DNA of 64,000 bases from Rhodobiaceae bacterium (lineage in GTDB: Bacteria; Pseudomonadota; Alphaproteobacteria; Parvibaculales; Parvibaculaceae), in assembly GCA_021404525.1 (NCBI GenBank), contig JAAWWE010000006.1, positions 62,001 through 126,000 on the forward strand, read 5' to 3'. Below, piece after piece: positions 27,904 through 37,444 of the stretch. The position numbers were made by a program, and so were the translations under genes. Numbering within the stretch: the first letter of the stretch is position 1; each line of letters opens with the position of its first letter. The notes beneath the pieces were generated by a model. It ran no database searches. It worked only from the letters and a program-made list of their open reading frames with translations, and had not been told where the DNA came from.

Positions 27904-28358
27904 TAAGCGCCAAGCTTGCCTTTAATGACAGCGCCCGCCTTGCCGAAATCCATCCGGCCCGCATAGCGCTTTTTGAGCTCGCCCATGCAGCGGCCCATAT
28001 CTTTGAGGCTTTCCGCACCAAGTTCCGCCACAACCTCAGCCGCGGCAGCCTCAACTTCTTCGTCGGTCAGCTGAGTGGGCATAAAGCTTTTAATGACGTC
28101 GATCTCTTCGCGCTCTTGAGTCGCAAGTTCCGCCCGTCCGGCATTCTCATAGGTGACGGCTGATTCTTCGCGCTGTTTGATCATCTTGGCGAGGATCGCG
28201 AGGATATCATCGTCCGAGACCAGCGTGTCGGCCCCTTCGGTCCGCGCGGCAATATCACGATCCTTGATCGCGGCCTGCATCAGGCGAATGGTGCCCATGC
28301 GGCGCTTATCCTGGGCTTTCAGAGCCTCTTTTAAAGCGGCTTTGATTTCTTCGCGCAT
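27903..28358 (-). CDS. yqeY: GatB/YqeY-domain protein
   Basis: 151 residues, the normal length. MREEIKAALKEALKAQDKRRMGTIRLMQAAIKDRDIAAR, KMIKQREESAVTYENAGRAELATQEREEIDVIKSFMPTQLTDEEVEAAAAEVVAELGAESLKDMGRCMGELKKRYAGRMDFGKAGAVIKGKL covers the whole family. It resembles the tRNA-contacting tail of GatB and its cellular role is still unclear. It sits just ahead of the carAB-greA block, on the opposite strand. Confidence 0.94.
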   Translation of the reverse strand: MREEIKAALKEALKAQDKRRMGTIRLMQAAIKDRDIAARTEGADTLVSDDDILAILAKMIKQREESAVTYENAGRAELATQEREEIDVIKSFMPTQLTDEEVEAAAAEVVAELGAESLKDMGRCMGELKKRYAGRMDFGKAGAVIKGKLGA

Positions 28359-28556
28359 CTGTCTTCTGCCTCATAGACATGTGATCGGGACGCGGGGAGG
28401 TAGCACGAGGCACCCCCTCAGGCCAGCCCTAAGCGGTGAGGCTGGCGGAAAGCGAGAACGCTACTCCAAACACTTACCTGGTGCAACGCTCCCACACCCG
28501 TCATAACCCATTGTTTTTTAATGGATTTTTTTATGTGTGACTTCTGTGCGACTCGC
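28359..28556. other. Intergenic region with one strong hairpin
   Basis: Between yqeY and the carA promoter. A perfect 7-bp stem GCCAGCC/GGCTGGC at 28422-28446 with an 11-base loop is the only structure seen; neither strand has a T tract after it. No gene is visible. Confidence 0.4.
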
Positions 28557-28585
28557 TTGACGTGAAGCAGCCCTTCCCTTAGTTT
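28557..28585 (+). promoter_or_regulatory. Candidate sigma-70 promoter of carAB
   Basis: TTGACG at 28557-28562 and TAGTTT at 28580-28585 are 17 bases apart. The -35 box is preceded by C, giving the CTTGAC favoured in alphaproteobacteria. The start site would be near 28592, leaving a leader of about 175 bases before carA. Confidence 0.5.
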
Positions 28586-28639
28586 CCGCGCAATTTAGCG
28601 GGTCTCTGCGGCCCTGCGCCCTCCCCAAGGAGTGAAGAA

Positions 28640-28771
28640 ATGAGTGTGTCGACACTGTCCGCCACGGAACCAAGCTTGTCTGGTTCCGGGAGGGAGTCGG
28701 CCCCGTTCTGGTGCGCCCAATTCTCGCTGAAACCGATCGATAGCCATTTGATACCAGGAGCAGCCTTATGA
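28640..28771 (+). CDS. Possible 43-residue leader peptide upstream of carA
   Basis: ATG at 28640 has AAGGAG seven bases upstream, an excellent ribosome site. The frame runs 43 codons and its TGA overlaps the carA ATG (28768-28771), the usual form of translational coupling. The peptide starts MSVSTLSATEPSLSGSGR and includes FWCAQF. A perfect hairpin GGAACCA/TGGTTCC (28666-28687, 8-base loop) lies inside the frame. Late codons ATA and TTA and one AGG are rare in neighbouring genes. It could be a regulatory leader or a chance frame; carA also has its own AGGAG. Confidence 0.4.
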   Translation: MSVSTLSATEPSLSGSGRESAPFWCAQFSLKPIDSHLIPGAAL

Positions 28772-29928
28772 GCGCGCGTAAGCCAACAGCCCTTCTCGTC
28801 TTAAAAGACGGCACCGTGCTGGAAGGTATCGGCCTTGGCGCCACCGGCGAAGCCCAGGGCGAGGTCTGCTTCAACACCTCAATCACCGGCTATCAGGAAA
28901 TCCTGACCGACCCGTCTTACGCCGGCCAGATCATCACCTTCACTTTCCCTCATATCGGAAATGTGGGCGCGAATGAGGAAGACCTGGAAACCACCAATCT
29001 CGCCGCCAACTCCGGCGTGCGCGGCGCGGTGCTTCGGGCAAACATCACAAGCCCCTCCAACTATCGCTCAGCCCAGCATTTTGATGCCTGGCTGAAGGCC
29101 CGCGGCATCATCGCCATTGGGGGCATCGACACAAGGGCGCTCACCGCACGCATTCGCGATGAAGGCATGATTGATGCCACCATCGTGCACAATCCCGACG
29201 GCACGTTTGACCGCGACGCCCTGCTCGCCAAAGCACAAGCCTTTCCAGGCCTTGAAGGCGCGGATCTGGCCAAAGAAGTCACCACCGGCCAGACCTACAC
29301 CTGGGACGAGACACGCTGGGAATGGGATGAAGGCTTCGGCACCAATGACAAGCCAAAGCACCATGTGGTCGCCCTCGACTTTGGCGTGAAGCGCAATATT
29401 CTGCGCTGCCTGGCCAGCACTGACTGCAAAGTGACCGTCGTACCCGCCTCCACATCGGCGGAAGACGTGCTCGCCATGAACCCGGACGGGGTTTTCCTCT
29501 CCAACGGCCCTGGCGACCCGGCAGCAACCGGCACCTACGCCGTGCCAGAAATCAAAAAGCTCGTGGACAGCGGCAAGCCGGTCTTTGGTATTTGTTTGGG
29601 CCACCAGATGCTTGCCATCGCGCTTGGCGCAAAAACGGAAAAAATGCTGCAGGGCCATCACGGCGCCAATCACCCGGTGAAAGATCACACCACCGACAAG
29701 GTGGAAATCACCAGCATGAACCATGGCTTCACCGTTGACCGCGACAGCCTGCCTCCAGAAGTGGAAGAGACTCATGTCTCCCTCTTTGACGGCACCAATT
29801 GTGGCATCCGCCTGAAAGACAAGCCCGTCTTCTCTGTCCAGTATCACCCGGAAGCAAGCCCCGGCCCGCAGGACAGCCACTATCTCTTCGACCGCTTTGT
29901 AAAGCTCATCGCCGAGGCGAAACGCTAA
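28768..29928 (+). CDS. carA: Carbamoyl-phosphate synthase small (glutaminase) subunit
   Basis: 386 residues. N-terminal CPSase small-chain domain ([58 protein letters not shown]) and a C-terminal class I glutamine amidotransferase with the Cys nucleophile in [12 protein letters not shown] and the His-Glu pair in [11 protein letters not shown]. It releases ammonia from glutamine and channels it to CarB for pyrimidine and arginine synthesis. The stop overlaps the carB start (TAATG). Confidence 0.97.
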   Translation: MSARKPTALLVLKDGTVLEGIGLGATGEAQGEVCFNTSITGYQEILTDPSYAGQIITFTFPHIGNVGANEEDLETTNLAANSGVRGAVLRANITSPSNYRSAQHFDAWLKARGIIAIGGIDTRALTARIRDEGMIDATIVHNPDGTFDRDALLAKAQAFPGLEGADLAKEVTTGQTYTWDETRWEWDEGFGTNDKPKHHVVALDFGVKRNILRCLASTDCKVTVVPASTSAEDVLAMNPDGVFLSNGPGDPAATGTYAVPEIKKLVDSGKPVFGICLGHQMLAIALGAKTEKMLQGHHGANHPVKDHTTDKVEITSMNHGFTVDRDSLPPEVEETHVSLFDGTNCGIRLKDKPVFSVQYHPEASPGPQDSHYLFDRFVKLIAEAKR

Positions 29929-32900
29929 TGCCCAAACGTACTGACATTGAATCCATCCTGATCATCGGCGCCGGTCCCATCGTGATCGGTCAGGCCTGCG
30001 AGTTTGACTATTCAGGCACACAAGCCTGCAAGGCGCTGAAAGACGAGGGATACCGGATCATTCTGGTGAACTCGAACCCGGCGACCATCATGACCGACCC
30101 GGATCTGGCGGACGCAACATACGTCGAGCCCATCACCCCGGAAGTGGTGGCCAAGATCATTGAGAAAGAGCGTCCGGACGCCCTGCTGCCCACCATGGGT
30201 GGTCAGACGGCGCTCAACACCGCGCTCTCGCTCGCGGACAATGGCACGCTCAACAAGTTCGGCGTGGAACTGATTGGCGCAAACCGCGAAGCCATTTCCA
30301 AGGCAGAAGACCGCAAGCTCTTCCGCGAAGCCATGGACCGTATCGGCCTTGAAAACCCCCGCGCGACCATCGTCGCCGCGCCGGAAATCAAGAACGACAA
30401 GGGCGAAGTTGTTGGCTATGACCGTGCCATGGGCGTGGCCCAGGCCATGAAAGTGCTGGACGAGATTGGCCTGCCCGCCATCATCCGCCCTGCCTTTACC
30501 CTCGGTGGCACCGGCGGCGGCGTGGCGTATAACCGCGAAGAATATGAAAACATCATCCGCACCGGCCTCGATGCCTCCCCCGTGGGGCAGGTGCTGGTGG
30601 ATGAGAGCCTCCTCGGCTGGAAAGAATATGAGATGGAAGTGGTTCGCGACACCGCGGACAATTGCATCATCATTTGTTCCATCGAGAACGTAGACCCCAT
30701 GGGCATCCATACTGGTGACTCGATGACCGTCGCTCCGGCGCTGACGCTGACCGACAAAGAATATCAGGTGATGCGGAATGCGAGCATCGCGGTGCTCCGT
30801 GAGATCGGCGTTGAAACAGGCGGCTCCAATGTCCAGTTTGCGGTGAACCCGAAAGACGGACGTCTCGTCGTCATTGAGATGAACCCGCGCGTGTCCCGTT
30901 CGTCGGCCCTCGCCTCAAAAGCAACCGGCTTCCCGATTGCGAAGGTCGCCGCGCGCTTGGCCGTCGGCTACACCCTTGATGAGCTCATGAACGATATTAC
31001 CGGCGTCACCCCCGCCGCGTTCGAGCCCACCATCGACTATGTGGTCACCAAGATCCCACGCTTTGCCTTTGAAAAATTCCCGGGCGCAGAGCCCCTTCTC
31101 ACCACCGCCATGAAATCGGTGGGCGAAGCCATGTCTATTGGCCGGACCTTTGCCGAAAGCCTGCAAAAGGCGCTGCGCTCCATGGAGACGGGCCTCAACG
31201 GCCTCGACCCGGTGGAGTTTGAAGGATTGGGCGAAGGCGACGATAAGAACGCCATCCGCAAGGCGCTCGGCACACCGACACCGTTCCGTATCCTCTACAT
31301 TGCGCAAGCCATGCGCCTCGGCATGGATCATGATCAGATCCAGGCAGCTTGTGCCTTCGATCCCTGGTTCCTGGAACAGGTGCAGGCGATTGTGGATGCA
31401 GAAAAACAGGTGGAAGCAAACGGACTGCCGTCAGACCCGCATGACCTGCGCGATCTGAAAGCGCTCGGCTTCTCTGATGTGCGTCTGGCAGAGCTCACAA
31501 ACAGCACAGAAGCAGACGTGCGCAAAGCACGGCTCGGCCTTGGCGTGAAACCGGTCTTCAAGCGCATTGACACCTGCGCGGCGGAATTCAAATCGCAAAC
31601 GCCGTACATGTATTCCACCTATGAGACCGATTTTGCTGGCAACGCTGCCTGTGAGGCGGAAGTCTCTTCCCGCAAGAAAGCCATCATCCTTGGCGGCGGT
31701 CCAAACCGGATCGGCCAGGGCATTGAGTTTGACTATTGCTGCTGTCACGCCGCTTTCGCGCTAGCGGACGCCGGCATTGAAAGCATCATGGTGAACTGCA
31801 ATCCGGAGACGGTTTCGACCGACCCGGACACGTCCGACCGGCTCTATTTTGAGCCGCTTACCAAAGAAGACGTGCTCACCATCATCGAAAAAGAACAGGA
31901 AGACGGTGAGCTGCTGGGTGTGATCGTTCAGTTTGGCGGGCAGACACCGCTGAAACTCGCCAACGATCTGGAAGCCGCCGGCATTCCGATCCTCGGCACC
32001 TCACCGGACGCCATAGACCTTGCAGAAGACCGGGACCGTTTCAAAGCCCTGCTCGATGAACTGGGTCTCAAACAGCCGCCAAACGGCATCGCCCGGACGG
32101 CAGAAGAAGCCCAAGCAATTGCAGAGCGTATCGGGTATCCGGTCGTTATTCGCCCGTCATATGTTCTCGGTGGCCGCGGCATGGAGATTGTCCGCGATAC
32201 CGCCCACCTCAATCGCTACATCAACGAAGCTGTGGTGGTCTCCGGCGACAGCCCTGTCCTTATTGACTGGTATCTGAAAGACGCCATTGAAGTAGATGTG
32301 GACGCGCTTTGTGACGGCACAGACGTCTTTGTCTGCGGCATCATGGAACATATCGAAGAAGCAGGTGTGCATTCGGGCGACAGCGCCTGCTCGCTCCCAC
32401 CCTACTCACTCCCAGCGGAAACGATTGCGGAGATCGAACGCCAGACCAAAGCCATGGCTTTGGCGCTCAATGTCGGCGGCTTGATGAACGTGCAATATGC
32501 GGTTCAGGACGGCACCATCTTTGTACTGGAAGTAAACCCGCGTGCATCGCGCACCGTGCCTTTCGTGGCCAAGGTCGTCGGCGAGCCAATCGCTAAAATC
32601 GCGGTCCGGCTGATGGCGGGTGAAAAGCTCTCTACCTTCGGGCTGAAAGCCAACAGCTTTGACCATATCGCGGTGAAAGAAGCCGTCTTCCCCTTCGCTC
32701 GATTCCCAGGCGTGGACACGGTGCTTGGGCCAGAAATGCGCTCTACCGGCGAAGTCATCGGCCTCGACAAAAGCTTCGGTGTTGCCTTTGCCAAAAGCCA
32801 AATCGGTGGCGGTACCACCGTCCCGACAGAAGGCACCGTCTTCATCTCGGTCAAAGAATCTGACAAAGAGAAAATCATCGATGCCGCCCGAAAAATGGCG

Positions 32901-33242
32901 TCCATGGGCTTTAAGATTATCGCCACCAGCGGCACAGCGCGTGTGCTGTCAGCGGCAGGCCTTGAGGTCGAGATGGTAAACAAGGTTCTCGAAGGCCGTC
33001 CTCATATTGTCGACGCCCTGAAAAATGGCGATGTAGACCTTGTCTTCAACACGACCGAAGGCGCCCAGGCGCTCGAAGACAGTAAATCAATCCGCCAAAC
33101 GGCGCTCATGGGCAAGGTGCCTTACTACACCACCGTCGCCGGCGCCCGCGCTGCCGCAGAGGGCATTGAAGCCATCCGCAGCGGACAACTGGAGGTCGCC
33201 CCACTCCAGTCCTACCAGGAGACTCCCATCGCTGCAGAATAG
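29928..33242 (+). CDS. carB: Carbamoyl-phosphate synthase large subunit
   Basis: 1104 residues from ATG at 29928, overlapping the carA stop by one base; longer in-frame readings would run into carA and are rejected. Two ATP-grasp halves are seen: the first with [26 protein letters not shown] and [28 protein letters not shown], the second with [26 protein letters not shown] and [29 protein letters not shown]-terminal MGS-like allosteric domain follows ([37 protein letters not shown]). Normal length and order. Confidence 0.98.
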   Translation: MPKRTDIESILIIGAGPIVIGQACEFDYSGTQACKALKDEGYRIILVNSNPATIMTDPDLADATYVEPITPEVVAKIIEKERPDALLPTMGGQTALNTALSLADNGTLNKFGVELIGANREAISKAEDRKLFREAMDRIGLENPRATIVAAPEIKNDKGEVVGYDRAMGVAQAMKVLDEIGLPAIIRPAFTLGGTGGGVAYNREEYENIIRTGLDASPVGQVLVDESLLGWKEYEMEVVRDTADNCIIICSIENVDPMGIHTGDSMTVAPALTLTDKEYQVMRNASIAVLREIGVETGGSNVQFAVNPKDGRLVVIEMNPRVSRSSALASKATGFPIAKVAARLAVGYTLDELMNDITGVTPAAFEPTIDYVVTKIPRFAFEKFPGAEPLLTTAMKSVGEAMSIGRTFAESLQKALRSMETGLNGLDPVEFEGLGEGDDKNAIRKALGTPTPFRILYIAQAMRLGMDHDQIQAACAFDPWFLEQVQAIVDAEKQVEANGLPSDPHDLRDLKALGFSDVRLAELTNSTEADVRKARLGLGVKPVFKRIDTCAAEFKSQTPYMYSTYETDFAGNAACEAEVSSRKKAIILGGGPNRIGQGIEFDYCCCHAAFALADAGIESIMVNCNPETVSTDPDTSDRLYFEPLTKEDVLTIIEKEQEDGELLGVIVQFGGQTPLKLANDLEAAGIPILGTSPDAIDLAEDRDRFKALLDELGLKQPPNGIARTAEEAQAIAERIGYPVVIRPSYVLGGRGMEIVRDTAHLNRYINEAVVVSGDSPVLIDWYLKDAIEVDVDALCDGTDVFVCGIMEHIEEAGVHSGDSACSLPPYSLPAETIAEIERQTKAMALALNVGGLMNVQYAVQDGTIFVLEVNPRASRTVPFVAKVVGEPIAKIAVRLMAGEKLSTFGLKANSFDHIAVKEAVFPFARFPGVDTVLGPEMRSTGEVIGLDKSFGVAFAKSQIGGGTTVPTEGTVFISVKESDKEKIIDAARKMASMGFKIIATSGTARVLSAAGLEVEMVNKVLEGRPHIVDALKNGDVDLVFNTTEGAQALEDSKSIRQTALMGKVPYYTTVAGARAAAEGIEAIRSGQLEVAPLQSYQETPIAAE

Positions 33243-33349
33243 AGTGCAGAATTCGCAATTGACGTGAGCGGCTTGCCCGTCCGAAGATATGAATCGGGTC
33301 GCCTCCGTTCTGGCGCCGCGCCCTTCGATCAAGAAAGATTATCTGAAAT

Positions 33350-33823
33350 ATGGAAAAAGTGCCGATGACTTCCGGCAGCCATGAGGTTCTGGAAGCTGAG
33401 TTAAAGAGACGAAAAAGCACGGATCGCCCGCAAATTGTTGCAGCGATTGCAGAAGCGCGTGCCCATGGCGACCTTTCTGAAAACGCGGAATATCACGCGG
33501 CGAAAGAGGCGCAGGGTCACAATGAAGCCCGCATCAATGAGCTGGAAGACAAGCTCGCCCGTGCAGAAGTAATCGACCCCGCCACCCTCTCAGGTGACAC
33601 GGTGAAGTTCGGGGCCACCGTGGGCGTGGTTGACGAAGACACAGATGAGGAAAAGACCTACCAGATCGTTGGCGACGATGAATCTGATGTGTCGCTCGGC
33701 AAAATCTCCATCTCCTCCCCCATCGCCCGCGCGATGATCAGCAAGGAAGTGGGCGACAGCGTGGAAGTAAACACACCAGGCGGCGGAAAGTCCTACGAAA
33801 TTCTGTCTATCGACTACAAATAA
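33350..33823 (+). CDS. greA: Transcription elongation factor GreA
   Basis: 157 residues. The N-terminal coiled coil carries the acidic tip ([40 protein letters not shown]), with the Asp-Leu-Ser-Glu-Asn residues that reach into the RNA polymerase channel and trigger cleavage of backtracked RNA. The C-terminal FKBP-like domain ends [32 protein letters not shown]. It starts MEKVPMT like other alphaproteobacterial GreA. It lies 108 bases after carB on the same strand. Confidence 0.97.
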   Translation: MEKVPMTSGSHEVLEAELKRRKSTDRPQIVAAIAEARAHGDLSENAEYHAAKEAQGHNEARINELEDKLARAEVIDPATLSGDTVKFGATVGVVDEDTDEEKTYQIVGDDESDVSLGKISISSPIARAMISKEVGDSVEVNTPGGGKSYEILSIDYK

Positions 33824-33846
33824 AACCAATCAGTCTTATGTATCTG

Positions 33847-33882
33847 CAAGAGCCGTGGGATCTCACCTGCGGCTCTTGTTCT
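33847..33882 (+). terminator. Hairpin after greA
   Basis: CAAGAGCCG (33847-33855) and CGGCTCTTG (33870-33878) form a perfect 9-bp stem followed by TTCT. It likely ends or attenuates the greA transcript ahead of the thioesterase gene, whose ribosome site lies immediately after it. Confidence 0.6.
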
Positions 33883-33894
33883 ATGGAGTTTCAA

Positions 33895-34341
33895 ATGTCC
33901 GACACAAGCGCACCTACTTTGGAAGAAGCTTTCCCTATCCCCGGCAGCGACGAAGAGCCAAACTCTCTGCGCATGCTTGGATGGAAGCTCCTGGATTGGG
34001 ACGCAGAAGCTCAAAAGATCAAAGTCGGGTTCGAGACCCGCAAAGAGTTCCGCAATCCTGGCGGCGTCATTCAAGGCGGGATCATCGCTGCCATGATCGA
34101 CGATGCCTTTGGCCCCATGTGCATTCTGGCCTCCGGTCGAACAAAGAGACCCCTCACCCTGGATCTCACTGTGAGCTATCTGGCTGCCGGCAACCACGGA
34201 AAATTCACCTGCGAAGCGCGCATCATTCGCCAGGGCAAATCCATCTCCTTCGTCGAAGGCGAACTGTTTGATGCGACCGGCGAGCTGGTTGCCCGAGCCA
34301 CCTCAACCGTGCGCCTTGTTCCTATGCAGCCGCGTGGGTAG
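33895..34341 (+). CDS. PaaI-type hotdog thioesterase
   Basis: 148 residues from ATG at 33895, with GGAG six bases upstream; an earlier in-frame ATG at 33838 precedes the greA terminator hairpin and is unlikely. Hotdog core: FRNPGGVIQGGIIAAMIDDAFGPMCILASG with the GG...D catalytic pattern, then PLTLDLTVSYLAAGNHGKFTCEARIIRQGKSISFVEGELFDATGELVARATST. Members hydrolyse acyl-CoA, often phenylacetyl- or other aromatic thioesters. Confidence 0.88.
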   Translation: MSDTSAPTLEEAFPIPGSDEEPNSLRMLGWKLLDWDAEAQKIKVGFETRKEFRNPGGVIQGGIIAAMIDDAFGPMCILASGRTKRPLTLDLTVSYLAAGNHGKFTCEARIIRQGKSISFVEGELFDATGELVARATSTVRLVPMQPRG

Positions 34342-34406
34342 CGCACAAGCCCTCCAACTCAACACCGCTGATTGAAATCTCTCTGGATAGTGCGGCATGC
34401 TGGCTC

Positions 34407-35108
34407 ATGTCCAAAACATCTGATCTCGGCCTGCTCTTCCTCCATGCCCTCCCACTTGACGGCTCCATGTGGGCAAACCAGATGGACATCCTGCCGGGCC
34501 ATTCCCACGCGCCGACCCTCTATCCCTTTGGGGCAACGCTGACGGACTGGGCGGTCAAAGCACTCGCCTTGGTAGAAGAACAAAGACTGATTGTCGTCGG
34601 CTGCTCAGTCGGCGGGTCCTGCGCTTTAGAAGTCGCACAGCTAGCACCCGACAGGGTTGCTGCTTTGGTCCTCATCGGCACCAAGCCCAAACACCGACCG
34701 GAGCCTGCCCTTCGCGACGAAGCGTTCGCCCTGATCGCCAACGAAGGTCTCTACGCAACATGGGACAAATACTGGGCACCGCTATTCTCTGAGGACACAG
34801 ACACATCAACAGTGCAGAGCGCAAGGGACATCATGCTTAGCCTCTCTGAAGACGATATCTCCAGCGGCGTTTCGGTCTTCCACAGCCGCGAGAGCCGCGA
34901 CCGGTTTGCGGCAAAGTCCGACATTCCCATCACCGTGGTGACCGGAGAGCACGACGTGGCTCCCGGCGTCGCTGTGAGCAGAGAGCTAGCAACAGCGGCA
35001 CGGTTCGGAACACTGCACGTCATCCCTCACTGCGGTCACTATGTCTCATTGGAACAACCGCAAAGACTTCGAGAAATTCTAAGTGAGGTAGTGGCAATCC
35101 ATGCCTGA
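34407..35108 (+). CDS. Alpha/beta hydrolase
   Basis: 233 residues. LLFLHALPLDGSMW is the oxyanion segment, the nucleophile is Ser in VVGCSVGGSCALEVAQLAPDRV, the acid is in VVTGEHDVAPG and the His in IPHCGHYVSLEQP. This pattern is close to the enol-lactone hydrolase/esterase group. Substrate unknown. Convergent with a TetR gene. Confidence 0.87.
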   Translation: MSKTSDLGLLFLHALPLDGSMWANQMDILPGHSHAPTLYPFGATLTDWAVKALALVEEQRLIVVGCSVGGSCALEVAQLAPDRVAALVLIGTKPKHRPEPALRDEAFALIANEGLYATWDKYWAPLFSEDTDTSTVQSARDIMLSLSEDDISSGVSVFHSRESRDRFAAKSDIPITVVTGEHDVAPGVAVSRELATAARFGTLHVIPHCGHYVSLEQPQRLREILSEVVAIHA

Positions 35109-35123
35109 CGCCCGGATCACTCC

Positions 35124-35672
35124 CTAAAGGTCGTCAAGCAACTCGACCAGCTTCGCAACGGCCGCATCGCCCTTCGTGAGATCGGTTGGAAACAACATTG
35201 CCTGTCCATCAATTGCGCTCATGATAAGCACCGCAAGTGGGCGCTTCTCTGCATCCGGCACAGCGAGCATGCCAGACAGCCAGACGACCCACCCCTCTGC
35301 CATTTGTTCGACAATCGCCCCAAAGAAGGGATCACCGCGGCTCGCGCGGCTCGACAGATCCAGCCAGAGACGCAATTGCCCGGCAGCGGCCTCATCGCTC
35401 ACCATCGCCCAGATCTTCTCCACAGCATCAGCTGGCTTCAATGGCTCTGTGCCGAAGACAGCATCCAGGACATCGGTAAAACCACCGCCGATCTCACCCA
35501 GAACCGCGGCCAGAATCTCTTCCTTATTCTCAAAATAATAGAGCAGCATCCGATCGCTGGTGTCCGCGACCGCCGCCAAACGGCGCACGCCCGTGTCCCC
35601 CAGCCCCGCCTCAAGAAAGTGAGCTGCCAGTTTCCCCACGATTTCTGCGCGTTTTTGTTCTTTTTTGCCCAA
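35124..35672 (-). CDS. TetR-family regulator of the small membrane-protein cassette
   Basis: 182 residues from TTG at 35672, which has GGAGG eight bases upstream; an in-frame GTG at 35702 lies inside an operator and has no site. HTH at ~8-55 (RAEIVGKLAAHFLEAGLGDTGVRRLAAVADTSDRMLLYYFENKEEILAAVL). Divergent from four small membrane-protein genes, with two matching palindromes between, so it is their likely repressor. Inducer unknown. Confidence 0.87.
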   Translation of the reverse strand: MGKKEQKRAEIVGKLAAHFLEAGLGDTGVRRLAAVADTSDRMLLYYFENKEEILAAVLGEIGGGFTDVLDAVFGTEPLKPADAVEKIWAMVSDEAAAGQLRLWLDLSSRASRGDPFFGAIVEQMAEGWVVWLSGMLAVPDAEKRPLAVLIMSAIDGQAMLFPTDLTKGDAAVAKLVELLDDL

Positions 35673-35690
35673 ATCAATGGCCTCCGAACT

Positions 35691-35738
35691 TTTTTGTAGC
35701 ACTTACTACAAAAACTTGCTATGTAGCAGATGCTACAT
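35691..35738. promoter_or_regulatory. Two palindromic TetR operators
   Basis: Site 1 (35691-35714) is TTTTTGTAG-6 bases-CTACAAAAA, perfect. Site 2 (35721-35738) is ATGTAGCA-GA-TGCTACAT, perfect. Both share the core GTAGCA..T.CTAC and their centres are 27 bp apart. Two such sites between a TetR gene and its divergent neighbours are strong evidence for cooperative repression. Confidence 0.85.
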
Positions 35739-35772
35739 TTTTTAACCACTCCGAACCCATTCGAGGTGATAG

Positions 35773-36198
35773 ATGACCCCCTTCTGGCAAATATGGATCA
35801 AAGCAACCTGTGCCAGCTTAGGCCTACTCGGTCTCCTGCTCGCTGGCGGCGCCATGGACGCGACCTCCGGTCCGGCAAAGCTCTATTTCCAATTCATGGG
35901 TGATTCTAGCCAGCTCGATCTTAATCCACATATGCAGGTCACGCTCGGCGTCCTGGGCGCAGTCTGCATTGGCTGGAGCATCACCTTCTTCGCCACCTTC
36001 CAGGCCGCCAACATGCTACATGGTGAGGCCGCCACCAGCGTCTGGCGCACCACCCTGCTGGGTTTAACAACCTGGTACATCATCGACAGCACCTTATCTG
36101 TCGTCACCGGCTTCTGGCAGAACGCTCTGGTCAACACGCTGTTTTTTGCCTCACTCGTCTTCCCCATCATCCGCACCGGCGTCCTAAAGCCCGCATAG
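35773..36198 (+). CDS. Small membrane protein of the TetR cassette
   Basis: 141 residues with about four helices: IKATCASLGLLGLLLAGGAM, VTLGVLGAVCIGWSITFFATFQAANML, TTLLGLTTWYIIDSTLSVVTGFW and ALVNTLFFASLVFPIIRTGVL. A TM1-TM2 loop (SGPAKLYFQFMGDSSQLDLNPHMQ) may be periplasmic. GAGGTGATAG precedes the ATG. First gene after the two operators and probably in one transcript with the next three. Family not recognised. Confidence 0.75.
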   Translation: MTPFWQIWIKATCASLGLLGLLLAGGAMDATSGPAKLYFQFMGDSSQLDLNPHMQVTLGVLGAVCIGWSITFFATFQAANMLHGEAATSVWRTTLLGLTTWYIIDSTLSVVTGFWQNALVNTLFFASLVFPIIRTGVLKPA

Positions 36199-36236
36199 CT
36201 CACCCAGTTGCAACCAGGTTTATGAAAGGAACTCCC

Positions 36237-36674
36237 ATGTCCTCCCTCAGCATTCAAACTTTTCGAAAACAGACTTTGCTGATGATGCTCATCTCCGTCA
36301 TCGCATGGATTGCCTTCGCTCTCTTCTACAGAACCTTCTGGCCAGGCGGATCCGCGCCAGGGGACAATTTTCTCTTGTTCTGGATCTGGTTTGTGCTGGG
36401 CGCCGCCACCTTTGTCGGCTTACTGTTTGCCTGCTTCCGCCTCTTCAAAACGCCGCCGGCCCTGAGAGCCACCGCAGCGCTCGCGCTTACTGCCCCGGCA
36501 CTCTGTTGCGATGTGTTCACCGTGACTTTCTTTGAAAGCTGGTTTGCAAATGGTGGCGGCGCGGACGATCGCATCTACGCAGCCATGATCTTAGGCGGCG
36601 TTGGCATTTTCCAACTGGTCGGGCTCTTCACCACAGACCCGCAGGATACCAATCCAGTTGCCTCACGTGTGTAA
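36237..36674 (+). CDS. Small membrane protein of the TetR cassette
   Basis: 145 residues from ATG at 36237, with AAGGA six bases upstream. Helices: TLLMMLISVIAWIAFALFYRTFW, NFLLFWIWFVLGAATFVGLLFACFRLF, ALALTAPALCCDVFTVTFFESWF and IYAAMILGGVGIFQLVGLF. The third helix has a Cys-Cys pair followed by Asp, and the arrangement looks like a four-helix membrane protein of unknown class. Second gene of the cassette. Confidence 0.75.
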   Translation: MSSLSIQTFRKQTLLMMLISVIAWIAFALFYRTFWPGGSAPGDNFLLFWIWFVLGAATFVGLLFACFRLFKTPPALRATAALALTAPALCCDVFTVTFFESWFANGGGADDRIYAAMILGGVGIFQLVGLFTTDPQDTNPVASRV

Positions 36675-36704
36675 CACCAAACCACATTCCAAGGACCTTC
36701 TGAT

Positions 36705-37049
36705 ATGACTGCTTTTCGTATTTTTCTCGGCGCTTACTTGATCGTCTTAGTTGTTTACACGCTCATTGTGGGCATGAACCACGGCTGGAACCTGGGCGCG
36801 GTCTTCTTTGGCGATATGGTCGCAATAAATTGGCCAGGCCAGTTCAACCTCGACTTTATGGGCTTCCTCTGCCTCTCTGCCCTGTGGGTGTCCTGGCGTC
36901 ATGAATACAAACCAGCTGGCCTCGCACTCTCGGTCGTCGCCTTCTTTGGCGGGGTCGTCTTTCTGGCAACCTATCTGCTCTTCGCAATCAGCCAGGCCGA
37001 TGGAGACATGAAAACGCTGCTGCTTGGACCAGGACGAGCGAACGCCTAG
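36705..37049 (+). CDS. Small membrane protein, tandem paralogue 1
   Basis: 114 residues, three helices. It shares with the next gene the pattern YTLIVGMNHGWNLGAVFFGDM, INWPGQFNLDF, LSALWVSWRHEYKPAGLALSVVAFFGGVVFLATYLLFAISQADGDMKTLLLG. The conserved H-G-W-N-L and W-P-G-Q-F motifs sit between helices 1 and 2. Third gene of the cassette. Function unknown. Confidence 0.8.
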   Translation: MTAFRIFLGAYLIVLVVYTLIVGMNHGWNLGAVFFGDMVAINWPGQFNLDFMGFLCLSALWVSWRHEYKPAGLALSVVAFFGGVVFLATYLLFAISQADGDMKTLLLGPGRANA

Positions 37050-37099
37050 CCCTCTATGCCGAATATCTCGAACACACCCAACCACCACAGGAGAACACC

Positions 37100-37444
37100 A
37101 TGATTGGTCTGCGCATATACCTCATCGCGTTTTTTGTTATGTTCGCGATCTACACCCTATTCGTCGGATCAGACCACGGCTGGAACCTCGCGCCCTTCGC
37201 TGTAGAGGAGATCGCCGGGCTCACTTGGCCGGGTCAGTTCACATTGGACTTCTCCGCCTACCTGGTCCTGTCAGCCCTTTGGGTGGCATGGCGTCATAAG
37301 TTTACGCCTGTTGGAATCGCCCTGGGGCTCGTCGCCTCGGTAGGGGGGATTCTGTTCCTGGCACCTTATCTGCTCTACGCCATCTCTCAGGCAGACGGCG
37401 AGGTCAAAGCGCTGCTTCTTGGAGACCAGAAAACCAGCGCCTAG
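37100..37444 (+). CDS. Small membrane protein, tandem paralogue 2
   Basis: 114 residues, the same length as the gene before it and plainly a duplicate: YTLFVGSDHGWNLAPFAVEEI, LTWPGQFTLDF, LSALWVAWRHKFTPVGIALGLVASVGGILFLAPYLLYAISQADGEVKALLLG. AGGAGAACACC precedes the ATG. Its end overlaps the convergent Lrp gene by 4 bases. Divergence between the two copies shows the duplication is not recent. Confidence 0.82.
   Translation: MIGLRIYLIAFFVMFAIYTLFVGSDHGWNLAPFAVEEIAGLTWPGQFTLDFSAYLVLSALWVAWRHKFTPVGIALGLVASVGGILFLAPYLLYAISQADGEVKALLLGDQKTSA

Noticed and set aside
28518-28886. 122-codon minus-strand open frame across the carA start
   Set aside because: Antisense to the carA promoter and start, no ribosome site, low-complexity Arg/Ser/Thr composition.
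29799-29927. N-terminal extension of carB
   Set aside because: The in-frame extension lies inside carA; the TAATG overlap at 29926-29930 marks the true carB start.
30012-30710. 232-codon minus-strand open frame
   Set aside because: Antisense to carB; composition follows carB codon positions.
33243-33349. Promoter for greA
   Set aside because: A TTGACG is present but no acceptable -10 lies at 16-18 bases.
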